Part shown: positions 49,265 to 61,625 of the stretch, piece by piece | Position numbering within the stretch: the stretch's first letter is position 1 | Layout of the letters: each line of letters starts with the position of its first letter | Source: Merluccius polli | Lineage: Eukaryota; Chordata; Actinopteri; Gadiformes; Merlucciidae | Length of the DNA stretch: 64,000 nt | Direction of reading: 5' to 3' | Assembly: GCA_030340625.1 (NCBI GenBank) | Contig: JAOPHQ010005419.1 | Span: 232,501-296,500, forward strand | The notes under the pieces: model-generated | What the model was told of the DNA's origin: nothing | What the model saw: the letters and a program-made list of their open reading frames with translations, nothing else | The model's database searches: none | Translations under genes and position numbers: made by a program

Positions 49265-50250
49265 TTTCATAGACTGCGGTGTAATGATAAAGGGAGGGCT
49301 TGTAATGGTAGCCATTCTCACCGGTTTGAGCCAAGTAAAATAATTCATTCAATTTGTCTGTTTTGGCTTTATTAAAGATGATGAGGTCCACTGCTCAAGT
49401 TCATTTTGCAAGTGACTCTACAACTTTATGTGCTGAAAGTACAGAAAGTCTGTTGCAGTATCTTTAAAATAATTGTTGCCTCAAGGTCTCATCACTTTCA
49501 CTTTCAACAATATTCAGAAGCATAACCTCATGGATATTTGAGTGGAAAGTAAGAGGACAGAGATAATAAGAAGATAAGAAACAAAAATAGGCATAGGCGT
49601 GTTATTTCAGGACTTTAGGAGACAGCGGAAATTAAAGTCTAAGAATTGAAAGACATGGAAAAATACTGCCTTCTGGAAAGCCTAAAATACGCCATGAAAT
49701 CATAATTGATATTTTCACCTTGTTCGCTTATTCCCTGCACAGTCATCTTGTGAATTTATTCAACAAAGTGTGACCACATTTATTCATTATTTTCCAATAA
49801 ACGAAACTCCCCCTACAGCAAAATGTTTTTTCTTATTCACATTTGAAACCAATATCGTGAAGAGTTTCACACTTGTTTGGTCACTTTTCCACGTTTCAGT
49901 CAAACCCTGAACGATGGACTGCAGCCCTCCCATTTCACCTTTCCATTTATTCTGAAAGGAACTGCATCAGGTAATGGAGAAGTGTGATACACTTTGGATG
50001 CCATTTTACAATGTCTCTGATATTTTTATCAGGGCCGACGGCCGTGATGGATTTATACGGTCTATAAAGGTTGTTTCCCTTACAGGAAATACCCCCCCCC
50101 CCCCCCCCCCCCATATCCTAATCCAGAAAAAACAAACGAGACAGAGAGAGAGAGAGACTACCATCTTTCAGAGTGGTGGGAGAAGGCAAGTCAAACATAC
50201 TCTTTCTGATTATGTTTCACAATCTGTAGTGCTGCACCACATACAGGCCC
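49265..50250. other. No gene recognised
   Basis: AT-rich sequence without coding signal. A run of about 21 C lies at 50092-50112. Confidence 0.4.
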
Positions 50251-50253
50251 ACA

Positions 50254-50436
50254 TTCAGCAATTGTTGCTCACCCCGGTTTGTTTTTATTACATTGTGTTT
50301 TGATTGAGTCTCATGGTCCTCATGTATGTGTTTGACTGCTGGCCATCGCTAAAGAGCCGAATGCATGAGAACAATGACACTCAATCAAAACACAATCTCA
50401 TCACAACAAAGTGGGTGAGCAAAGAAATTGCTGATT
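50254..50436. repeat. Long imperfect inverted repeat
   Basis: The two halves are reverse complements with mismatches. Left ATTGTGTTTTGATTGAGT (about 50293) pairs with right ACTCAATCAAAACACAAT (about 50380-50397). The outer parts (TCAGCAATTGTTGCTCACCC and GGTGAGCAAAGAAATTGCTG) also pair. Arms are about 80 bases and the centre is near 50345. It could be a MITE or a folding RNA. Confidence 0.75.
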
Positions 50437-50439
50437 ACA

Positions 50440-51093
50440 GCTTTGAGGCGTTCTGCATTTATTAAAGCCCTTCGTCAGAATCAAACAAACGCTACTCAAT
50501 TCCAATCAAATCCAACCCGGCTCTAATTTTTTGAATTCCTTCAAAATAAAAGTTTATCTCAAATGTTGACAAGGGGGTCCCTCGACGTCGGACGAGTGTC
50601 ACGGTTGTTTCCTGTGACACTCGTGATATGAAAGAAGCCCTCTCCTCTGATTGGCCCCCGTCGTTCCCATGGGGACCAGGAACCTTCCAGTGATTATTGG
50701 AGTGGGTTCGTCTTTTTTTGAAACTACTTTAAAGTCTGAAGATGAGGAGAGCACTGGAGGAACGGCTCCAAAAAACATACTTTCAGGCACAGGACATTGG
50801 TGTTAATTAGTTGAGTTTTTTTATTCGTACATTTGTGATTGGGAAAGGACTGAAGACCACCTGAGATAACCTGAGCTTGATTAAGCTCAAGCATCCACAA
50901 ATGAACAAGACATTTATTTTTCCAAAGACCCACTGGTTGGACAAATACCTTACGGCTTTTTGTCGGGACATACTATCAATATTTATACTTTGTCACGCAA
51001 CGCCTGTTGTTTGTAATTTTTCTTCTTCTTCAGGGTTGAGCTGCCCCGTTTGAACACACACAGTCACAGTGTTGACATCTGATATACAGTATG

Positions 51094-51126
<33 letters not shown>

Positions 51127-51950
51127 ATCAAAGCGCTGAAGCTAGCGCCTTCAACAATTCCAAACACGTAAAATCAACAGCAGAAACAACAAGAAATCGT
51201 ACACAGTCGACGGCATATTGCCGCTGTGGTATATTTAATCAAGAGCCACCAGCGTTGCGAGTGCAGGAGAGACCACCACACTGCTCAAATTGTGGCGATG
51301 CCAAAGTGGTCTCGGCACAAACGACAAGCTTCTCTTGATTAGGAAAGTAGTTTCCACTCATTATGTTTTCACAGCATCTGATGACATTATTCCAGAGAAA
51401 AGAAAACCATGCTACTTTGAATGATCCTACTGGCAGAAGGCTTGTTTATGAAATAAATTTGTTAGTCATAGTCATTTGTTTCCATTATTCAGTGTATTAT
51501 TGCGTTATGTCCACTGTCAGGGATAATAATTCTCCATTAAATGTATTCTGTGTCAAGCTATTGAAGTCTTTTTGTTTGGGCCGACATTTTGGAAAGACTT
51601 CATCCCATGTGTTTCCATCGTATTAAGATTTTAAGTTTTGACTGGGGTTTCTATCTGATGACATAGTTGATGATGGAGATATACGGCAATTTTCAATTAG
51701 ATAGCAGCACTGCCCCTGAAATCATATGAAGAGGCTAATTGAGTTAGCGTGATTTCATTTTCTCCAGCAGCAGCAACCGTCCCACCTCACATCTCATGTT
51801 TGTCCAAGAGCACTTAACGACATTATACATAAAGGATTAAGGCACTGGGATGTTACCAGTTTTAAATTGATACAGACGTGTATTACCATGGTTTCGGCTC
51901 AGTGCCACCCGTGATGGATAAAGGTTCGGATGTGTTGCTGGGGGCGGTCT
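50440..51950. other. No gene recognised
   Basis: A perfect 10-bp hairpin stem, CGAGTGTCAC/GTGACACTCG, is at 50593-50623, and a CA run at 51098-51124. An open frame at 51069-51338 has CRC and CSNC cysteine pairs but no known family. Confidence 0.35.
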
Positions 51951-52079
51951 CATTTCCTGTTGGCTGACTCATGTACTGGGGGAGGGCGGGGGGGGGGGGG
52001 GGTCTGTTTTCTCTCAGCTCTGGGGCTTGGCAGTGGTAGGCGTTGTTGCAAAGCACATGCGATGGCTGTAGAGACAGCC

Positions 52080-52412
52080 GGTTGACCTGTCGCAGCCCCG
52101 GAGATGCGACTAATAAGCTCTCTGTACGATCTGTTTCCTATCGGCCAAACCAGCATTTCCATTTCCAGATCCACAGGCCAAGATAACTGTATTTTTGGCT
52201 TCTTTGCCACAGCTGGCAAAGAAGCCAAAAATACAGTTATCTTGGCTTTGGATCTGGAAATGGAAATGCTGGTTCGGCTGGTTGACCTGTCGCAGCCCCG
52301 GGGATGCACCTAATAAGCTCTATAGTTTCCTACAATCAGCCAAACCAGCAATTCCATTTCCAGATCCACAGGCCAAGATAACTTTATTTTGGCTTCTTCG
52401 CCACAGCTGGCA
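52080..52412. repeat. Composite repeat: 200-bp duplication around a 60-bp-arm palindrome
   Basis: Segment A (GGTTGACCTGTCGCAGCCCC, to TAATAAGCTCT) occurs at 52080-52121 and 52280-52321. Segment B (AAACCAGCATTTCCATTTCC, to CAGCTGGCA) occurs at 52147-52218, inverted at 52210-52275 sharing the CAGCTG centre, and again direct at 52338-52412. The order is A, B, inverted B, A, B. Confidence 0.88.
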
Positions 52413-52429
52413 ACCGGTTTTACGTGGTG

Positions 52430-52735
52430 CGCTGGCTGTAGTGGGAAACAAAAAGTGGAAAATGGTATCTTCCCAATTTTATTTTATTTTATTTTTAACT
52501 TTAATGTCAGGTTTTACACGGATAGTTTCAGGCAAACCAAATCAATAATTATGTAACCGAGTAAATGATATGTGCTTTGTTCAGACTGGAAAAGGGAGCC
52601 GTTTAGTGGTGTTACAGTAAGCTGTGTCATGTTCTGGCTGCAGATATCTGTGGTTCCCAACACATTCATGTCTGTATCCCACTCTAAATCACATTCTTGT
52701 GTGACTGCTTACCACTGAAGCAATGTTCTTACATT
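52430..52735. other. No gene recognised
   Basis: Short AT-rich interval between the composite repeat and the GATATAGGATATA minisatellite, with nothing identified. Confidence 0.4.
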
Positions 52736-52739
52736 ATCC

Positions 52740-53045
52740 ACACCTTCTGATATAGGATATACTGTATATCTTCTGATACAGGATATATGCCTTCTGATAT
52801 AGGATATATATCTTCTAATACAGGATATATGCCTTCTGATATAGGATATACCATCTGATATAGGATACATACCTTCAGTTATAGCATATATACATATACA
52901 TATATTCTGATGTAGAATATACTGTATATCTTTGGATATAGTATTTATTCTGATATAGAATATATACATTCTGATAAATGATACATGCCTCCTGATATAG
53001 GATATATACATCTACCATCTGATATAGGATATACCATCTGATATG
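52740..53045. repeat. AT-rich minisatellite (GATATAGGATATA)
   Basis: About a dozen degenerate units of roughly 20-25 bases built on CTTCTGATATAGGATATA with variable TATAC/TATGC spacers. Confidence 0.9.
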
Positions 53046-53049
53046 TGAC

Positions 53050-55765
53050 AGTCATTTTTTTATGGCAATAATGTTTTCTTTTCCAGATCTGTTGATGCCA
53101 CACGATTGAGTCAGGTTCATCAGCCCTATGTGTCTCTGCAACAATCAATGATTTTCCGCAGTGCTATTGACTGATTATATTAATGACATTGTTGACTTAT
53201 GGGTAGGTGGCAAAGAAAACGTGCTAACCAGTCAGCAACCAGGTCTTGGTAGAGCAGTCGTCAGAAGGTCAGAGATTGATTCATATGGATCTCTGGGAAT
53301 AAATACATACAGAAATAAAACATAAATAAACACATCGGCATCGGAAATCTCCTTCTTTACTATGTTGTTTCCGCAGCACTTGAGGTTCATGCAACATTCA
53401 TTGCTCACTGAAACGGTAAAAATGTCAACTGTCAAGCTCAACCTTAGGATCGTCATGTGAACTGCAAATGGAAAACAAAATAACCGCAGCCGCCTATGGT
53501 CACTTCCTGTTAGAGGAGTGATGGAGCGTCTTGGACACGCATGTGTTCGACCCAAACATAGCTGAGAGAGCCCTTTTCTCCCAAGTGTCAGTTCTGATGA
53601 ACACCACCAATCCCATTACAGTGTGGAGGGGACATGTTTGGATCCATAGAATTACTCCAATACTGGAGACTGCTGCGTAGCGTAGGAAAAGACGACCGGG
53701 AGGCCTACTACAGTGCACCTGGGAAAATAAGATTTTTTCTTTTTTTTGTATGCATTAGAAATGGAGATTCATTTGTTGATTAATTCATGTGGGAAATGAA
53801 TGTGATGTGAAATGTGAAGCAACCTGGGTCAGGTTAACGGTAACTGCAAAAAATAAATTCTAACCAGATACAAATGTTTGCCAACTATATACATTACTCA
53901 TATGTATATAAAGAGTATATTAAAGGACTACTACTACTACTACTGCTATTACGAGTACTACCACTACTGCTACCACAAAAGGTTTTACACCATGCGGGTC
54001 TTAACTGTTCTTTTTACTAAATGCATATGTGGCTCGGTCCCCAATGCCTTTCCCCCCCTTAAAGCACCTCATACCTCATCTGTCCTCCATGGAAGTACAC
54101 AGATGTGAAGTAGATTATGCCCCCCTCTCTCTTTAGCCCTCCTCTTGCCTGCCGCTTCCCCCCCCCCCCCTCCTCTTTTCCAACTGCAAAGAAAGAAATC
54201 ATTGAGTTCGAGGCAGCCCCTCTGGTCCAAATATGCCCTCCCCTCCTTAGTGCAGACGGGGGTTCGCAGGCAGCCACCCACTCCAGCCAACCCCTAATTG
54301 TTGTGCGTGAGTGTGTCTACATTTCTCCTTTGAAATGAAGAAGGGAACAGAGTGGGTATTAGCTCTCTGTGCTTGTGAATAACAACCCCCCCCCTCCCCA
54401 ACTGCTGCTCGTTTTTCTTTCTTTCATTTGTTCTCTTAAATGTGGATGTAACTGAACCGGGGGAAAACTGTGGAAAGTTGGAACTAGGTAAGTGTTTTTT
54501 TTTTGTTTTGTTCGGTTTATTGCAGCTGTGAAAGCGTGATTAAATCTAAGGGTTTATACGGCACTAAAACACCTTTTCATGGTCTTACATTTTGTAAACA
54601 GATATTGGATTCTGATTTAGAAATTACTCTGTGCACACATACACATACTGTGCATGTGTGTGCTTGAATGCTAGGTACATGCTTGCATGTGTGTGTATGT
54701 GTGCATGATAGCATGCGTGTGTGTGTGTGTGCATTGTATGTGTGTGTGTGTGTGTGTGTGCGTGTGTGCGTGCGTGTGTGTCAGCATGCGTGTCTCTCTG
54801 GATTCTTTCGTCCCCATCTTGATCCTACCATTATGCACTTCCAACATAATTTCACCACTTAACCCCTCATTGACCCTGCAAGGCCCAATCCACTTTGTTC
54901 TGAAAGCCCTTGTTGTCATGGATACAAAGGATCGGTTGTGAGACACCTGGGTCCCGCACCTGTTGAGGTTAAGATACATGACGAGGCCAGGGGCAGGGGG
55001 GCTGTCAGGGCACACTACCCTGACCTGCAACTGTCGAGTGAATCCATCTGACCTATTTATAGAACGCAGGTTGTTTGTTTTTTTTGTGCTGAGCTCTGAT
55101 TGGTTTAGTCAGTGTATGGAAACAAAGCATTTTAATTTGATCAAATGTAATGTGATGTGAGCATAGACTTATTCTGAGTGTATTTGTCAGTTCTAGTGGG
55201 CATTAGACTTTAACAGGCATAAAAAACATTTTTTTCTTAAAAATTGTTTAAATGTATTGGTTTTTCTAACATTTTATGTAAGAATATATACACATATTAT
55301 TTTTTTGTATTATTACCATACATGCAAAGACTTTCACACTACACTGTACTTCTCTGTACCAACATGACACTATTTATTTTGGCCCAAAAATAAAAAATAC
55401 TCAAATTTCAACACACTTTGGTGTTGAAATTGGTAGAAGTAATAACAAGGCACCACATGTTATTCAGACAATGTCCAACTGTAGAGGGGAACCACAAGTT
55501 CAGTACAACCTCGGAGTGGAGGTTTTTCCCTTATGTGGACATGCTACGACGCCACTATGGGGACATGACTGCTCCTACTTAACCCACTTGACTTAACACT
55601 GGACCCTTTCCAGCAAAAACCCATACCTGCCAAACACAGGCACATTTAAAGTAAGCCACATGAAGACAGAGACGAGGGGAAAATATGCAGACATTTTCCA
55701 AAGACAAAGACATTTGCTTTTGCCAATTTCAGATTAAGGGAAGCATGGATGTGCCTGGCAGGGCT
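53050..55765. other. No gene recognised
   Basis: Has a TAC repeat (53929-53970), C runs (54158-54170), and a GT-rich tract (54650-54790). A frame near 53560-53500 on the - strand ends with a phrase faintly like hAT transposase ends (ALSAMFGSNTC), too weak to call. Confidence 0.35.
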
Positions 55766-55768
55766 TTT

Positions 55769-55771
<3 letters not shown>

Positions 55772-55855
<84 letters not shown>
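55772..55855. repeat. (GA)n microsatellite
   Basis: About 40 pure units. Confidence 0.97.
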
Positions 55856-55857
<2 letters not shown>

Positions 55858-55859
55858 CT

Positions 55860-58800
55860 TCATGTCATCATTAATTTATTGCTTTATTATTGAACACAGA
55901 TGCAAGTAGCTTTAATTTACAGTAAACAGTTTCTGCATTTGCAGTTTCTGCATTATATTTTGTTGTTTTGCATGTCATAAGAATTTAGACTGGAATCCAA
56001 TCAATAGGGCTTGTACATCAACATGCATCATTGTGTTGGCGAAACCCATATTGAGAGGATGTTAGTTCTAACTCATGTGAGTTGCAGTACTGTTAAATCC
56101 TAAATCAACACAAATATATCGTAACCATAAACAATGCCCCAAAAAACATTACTACTAACATAATAACCAACATGTAAATGTTCCTGTGCTTCCAAAATGG
56201 AGGCAGTATTGACATTTATATTAGAATAAAGTTTCCTGTGTACTGTTACCCATGCTTCGAGGGGCTCTTGAAGGGAAATTTGACAATCACAACCTCATAG
56301 CAGATTCAGATTCACCCTGTTTGTCGCCTTTGCAAATCATTCTTTACAAGATAAAAATGCTAAAAAAAAAAGCGGCTAGCAGCAGAAGCATAGGCCATCC
56401 TACAGATATAGTATACTGTATGTACATGACGGCTTGGCCGCTTGGCTAGCTAGCACAGTACATCGCTAGCATGGATGGATGGGAGCCTACTTGTTTGGGA
56501 GTCTGTGGTAGAGCAGGAAGACATGTGCATGTGTGTTGTAGCCGATCAGGGCTGGCTCTGTAGATATGTGTGGAGAGAGCAGTTAGTTTGAGAGCTCCTT
56601 TTTATTAGGTGAGCAGTGGTTCTACAATAAATGAAACTAATTTGAATGTGCTGACTGACATACACAGACTGACAGATAGCACTGGTTTCGCCCCCTCTCT
56701 GGTCCCAATGTCTTGCTGTTCTGGGAAATTAGATATGTGACATTTCAATTATCCTGCCATTTTAACCTAATTATATCATTATTTTCTGTCTCACAAATAA
56801 CTATCATTATTTCATTATATTAATCATCTGCCTGCCATGTTAGATGACTATGAAGAAAACTAGTCTGAGAGATCATGCAAAAAAAAAGTACTGACATTTT
56901 GTACAACACCCTTATTTCTGAGCTGTGTACGCAATTTGAGTAAGCAACTTACTTTTAAAGGGTTCATTCTCTTTACAAGGTTTCTGAGGTCACCATTCAG
57001 AGTTATTAAAACCAGAGAGCCCAGGAGTAGCCAAAAGTTGTGTGTTTACGACTTAAGGACACAGCAGAGCATCTATAAATAAACAGACTCTTCTTACAGG
57101 GTCTGTCCAATTAATACACACCACTGGCATTGGTACCGTCACATCTATGTCCCATCGGTTCACCACTGAACGATGGGATTCAGCAAATACGAGACAAGAC
57201 TGGTGGTTTTGCAGTTCTGCTGTGAAAGGCATCTGACTTTGTTACTTCAGTCAGGAGGACTCTAAAAAGAAAAACACATAAAAATGGGACTAAACTGCCA
57301 AACGTCTCCTCTGGTTCTGTGGACTTTGGGTCCGAGTGCAGTTCCAGATGTCGAAGACCACAATAATGAGGACGGATGGCGGATGCACAAGCAGTGACGG
57401 AAAACAGCTGAATTGTGTTTGCTTTTTGACTGCTATGACAAGATGGCTACTTACCATTAAAAAAAAAAAATTGTGACAAAGAAAAAAAAAACTTTTACAT
57501 ACAGCGCACAGAAATTCAACAAAGGCAGCTCAGCCTCCGAAAAACGGTTGCAGCATTGGATTATGTCCATTTTTCAAACAATTCAAGCCAATGTTGTGTC
57601 CAAGAATCCTTCTAATCCAATGCACATTTAATAGGATTATAGAGCCATTCGATTACACCCATCCACAATAGCAACAATAGTCATCAAGAACTAGAATAGA
57701 TGAGTAAAAGTGAAATTCCTCGCATCCCTCGCTCGTTTCCGGATATCGTCTCTATGAAAGCGAACTCTCATCTCATAAATGGCGCACTGTACAAACGGGC
57801 TGACGCTAACTCATTCATTCCTTCATCCTTGTTCCACTTTTCAGTTCCACCTGCTTTTAAAGGAGCCATTGTGCTATTGTTTGATGCCATTGTTTGAACT
57901 TTGAATCAGAGGGCCTCGGTGGTCTGCTGGCGTCGATCCTCAAGGTAACGAAGTCCTCGAACAATTAGACGTTTGTTATCCCTCCATTGATTTCGCTTCT
58001 AATGCAGTGCAGCAGCCAGTAAACAATCAAACAACACAGAGTGATTGTGGACTGAAATTGAGTCTGAAATTTCTTTGAGAGTCTTTTGAACGATGTGTGA
58101 AATGTCCCAAAAACACTTAATTTTCTAAAGTGCACATACTCCAAGTGTGCATTAATGCAAGAATGCAGCTTGCCTGAGTGTTTCATCTTTCTCTGTTATC
58201 ACAGTAATTCTAGCTTGTTAACGATGTGCGTTTCAACATGAGGGCTGAGCATTCGAAAAAAGGCCATCAAACGAATTAGAATGAATCCACTTAAAAGAGA
58301 CTACAAACCAGTGACACTGACAGAAAATGTTCATTGAATAACCATTAGACATTTGTTAAATAATAATGGATCGGACCAGCCTATAGGAGGTGCAGTGGAA
58401 GTGGCCTCACATATTGGGGCAATAAACACTGCAGACGCTCTTCGGCTCGGCCGGCTCCAATCATGTAAACATTACGCCACAGTGTTTATGGCCGATGAGC
58501 CAGTGTGCTGAGTGGCAATGCCGGGATTATTTAATAAGGTGCTACCGGACAAATGAGGTCCGCTTCCTATACTCTCATTACTGCTCCATGTCGTTCTGGG
58601 ACAGAGAGTTGAATCATCTTTTTAATGAAGCCTGCAGGGTTATACACCACGTCCATGCATTTTACTCCCCCTTTCATTTCACTGCTACGTGTAGAGGGAG
58701 AGTGAAGGGAAATTACTGTTTTGAAGCCTAGTTAAGGATTCAAGACAGGGGACACATTGTGTTATTTGTTGTTCTAACTATTGCATCTTTCTGTATGTAA

Positions 58801-58960
58801 AGCGGTGTTGTGCACCATTTGACTTACAGTAAGCACACTTACTGAGTCAAGTGTGGTTGCTGTTGTGCTTTGTATTATAACCCAGCGAATAGATTTCAAT
58901 GAGCATCCGAACTGTACCTATTTCTCAAGTGCCACTTAAGCTAGCTAACTTCTTCTTCTC
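55860..58960. other. No gene; presumed upstream region of the secreted-protein gene
   Basis: AT-rich, no coding signal. At 58440-58700 the texture (ATTTAATAAGG, GTAAACATTACG) resembles conserved non-coding DNA. At least one 5' untranslated exon of the downstream gene should lie here or further left, because the coding exon begins with a splice acceptor. Confidence 0.35.
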
Positions 58961-58971
58961 TCCAGGTCACC

Positions 58972-59479
58972 ATGTGGCGTCGGATGCTTTGCATCTTCAT
59001 GTGGGTGTCCACGGTGAAACCAATCCTAGGCCAAAGTAGCGATGACGACTGGGGCTCAGGCGTGGATATCGCCATGCCCGCGATGGCTGGCAACACCTCC
59101 ATGACGGCTGTGACAGAACTTCTGAGAATGACAGACAGCCATGTGATGGTTTCACCAGCGCCAATGGGTCCATTACCACCACCGTCACTATCCTCACCTT
59201 CCTCATCACCGCCATCATCACCATCACTAAATCCACCAACATCAGCACAATCACTATTCCCACCGTCATCACCATCACAATCACCACCAATGCAATCGTC
59301 ATCATCATCACCACCATCACCACTTTTACTATCACTACCGCCACCATCATCGAGACAACCACCATCATCCTCTTCACAGCCATCACCATCACCGTCCCCA
59401 TCACTACCGCCACCATCACTACCACCATCACTACCACCATCACTACCACCATCATCATTACCACCATTATCACCGTCCC

Positions 59480-59538
<59 letters not shown>

Positions 59539-59926
59539 CCACCATCACTATCACCGTCCCCATCATCATCATCAGCACTAACAGCATCATCACCACCAAC
59601 ACCATCATCATCATCACCAGCATCACCTTCACCTCCACCATCGCCACAATCATCACCACCACCATCATCGCCACCATTGTTACAACAACCAGCACTACCA
59701 TCATCATCACCACCACCACAACCCTCATCACTACCACCACCACCATCATCATCATCACCACTACCACCATCACAACCAACAATGCTTTTACCTGCAACAA
59801 TGTCACCATCCCCGGCACCATCATCATCACCACCACAACCCTCATCCCTACCACCACCACCATCACAACCAACAACGCTTTTACCTGCAACAATGTCACC
59901 ACCCCCGGCACCATCATCATCACCAC

Positions 59927-59982
<56 letters not shown>

Positions 59983-60613
59983 CAACCCTCATCCCTACCA
60001 CCAACACCATCACAACCAACAACGCTTTTACCTGCAACAATGTCACCACCACCGGCACCATCATCATCACCACCGGCACCATCATCACCATCACCACCAC
60101 CACAACCCTCATCCCTACCACCACCAACATCACAACCAACAACGCTTTTACCTGCAACAATGTCACCACCACCGGCACCATCATCATCACCACCACCATC
60201 ATCACCATCACCACCACCACAATCCTCATCACTACCACCACCACCACAACCCTCATCACTACTACCACCACCATCACAACCAACAACGCTTTTACCTGCA
60301 ACAATGTCACCACCACATGCACCATCACAAACAATAACACCTTCATCAACATCACAAACAATACCACCGTCATCTCCATCACAAACAATACCACCATCAC
60401 CATCACCACCATCTGCACCATCACAAACAATACCACCATCATCAACATCACAAACAATACCACCGTCATCTCCATCACAAACAATACCACCATCATCATC
60501 ACCACCACCGGCTCCATCACAAACACCACCATCATCATCACCACCATCTGCACCATCACAAACAATACCACCATCATCATCACCACCGCCATCATCACCA
60601 TTACAAACAACAC

Positions 60614-60672
<59 letters not shown>

Positions 60673-61216
60673 CAACCAACAGTGCCATCACCTGCACCAT
60701 CATCACCATCCTCATTACCATTACTATCATCATCACGATCACCAACATCATCACTATCACCATCATCACCACCACCACCATCACAAACACCACCACCATC
60801 ATTATCTGCACCATCTCAACCAACATCATCACCATCACCACAATCATCACCACCATCACCATCACAAACACCACCACCATCATTATCTGCACCATCACAA
60901 CCAACAACATCACCATCACCACAATCATCATCACCACCATCACCATCACAAACACCACCACCATCATTATCTGCACCATCACAACCAACATCATCACCAT
61001 CACCACAATCATCATCACCACCATCACCACAATTAACATCAACACCATCACAACCAACATCATCACCATCACTGCAATCATCATCACCACAATTAACATC
61101 AACACCATCACAACCAACACCAATATCAACACCTTCGCAAACAACACAACAAACACAAACACAACCAACACCATCACCTGCACTATCATCACCGCCACCA
61201 TCACCATCACCATCAC

Positions 61217-61260
<44 letters not shown>

Positions 61261-61625
61261 CCACCATCACCATCACCATCCTCATTTCAATCACTATCCT
61301 CACTGCTCCACGAGGCCCCATCAGACGCGTGCTTGGTCCACTTCAACACCAAGACCCGGGTCTCGGCTCGATGGCTCAAGGCCCAGGAGGAAGAGCTGGC
61401 ATACATGAGAGCCATCCAGCATGGCAACCAGGCCATAATGGAGAACCTGGTGCAGTATGTGAGTGCGGAGGTGGGGGAGCAGCGCTACGAGGCCATCATC
61501 CAGGAAAATATCGTGGGAATTAAGGAGGACCACGCGAGCTGCCAAGAGGCTACTCAGAAGGCCCTGGATGACCTGGAGAAGCAACTAGAGGGGGACGTCA
61601 TGGAAACACTCACAGCGATGCAGAA
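58972..61625 (+). CDS. Secreted Ser/Pro-repeat protein, coding exon 1
   Basis: The acceptor is the AG at 58964-58965 after CTTCTTCTTCTCTCC, leaving GTCACC before ATG. The donor is GTAAGT at 61626. The repeat-encoding part is an unstable (TCA)n/(CCA)n tract, with TCA runs at about 59480-59535, 59930-59980, 60610-60670 and 61218-61260. Confidence 0.85.

Noticed and set aside
50593..50623. 10-bp perfect hairpin considered as an iron-responsive element or histone stem-loop
   Set aside because: The loop is not CAGUGN and the stem differs from the histone consensus.
51069..51338. ORF with CRC...CSNC cysteine pairs (possible zinc ribbon)
   Set aside because: Begins in a CA repeat, has no family match I know, and lacks splice or promoter support.
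53500..53718. Possible hAT transposase C-terminal remnant (ALSAMFGSNTC)
   Set aside because: Only a handful of residues resemble the family; the rest does not.
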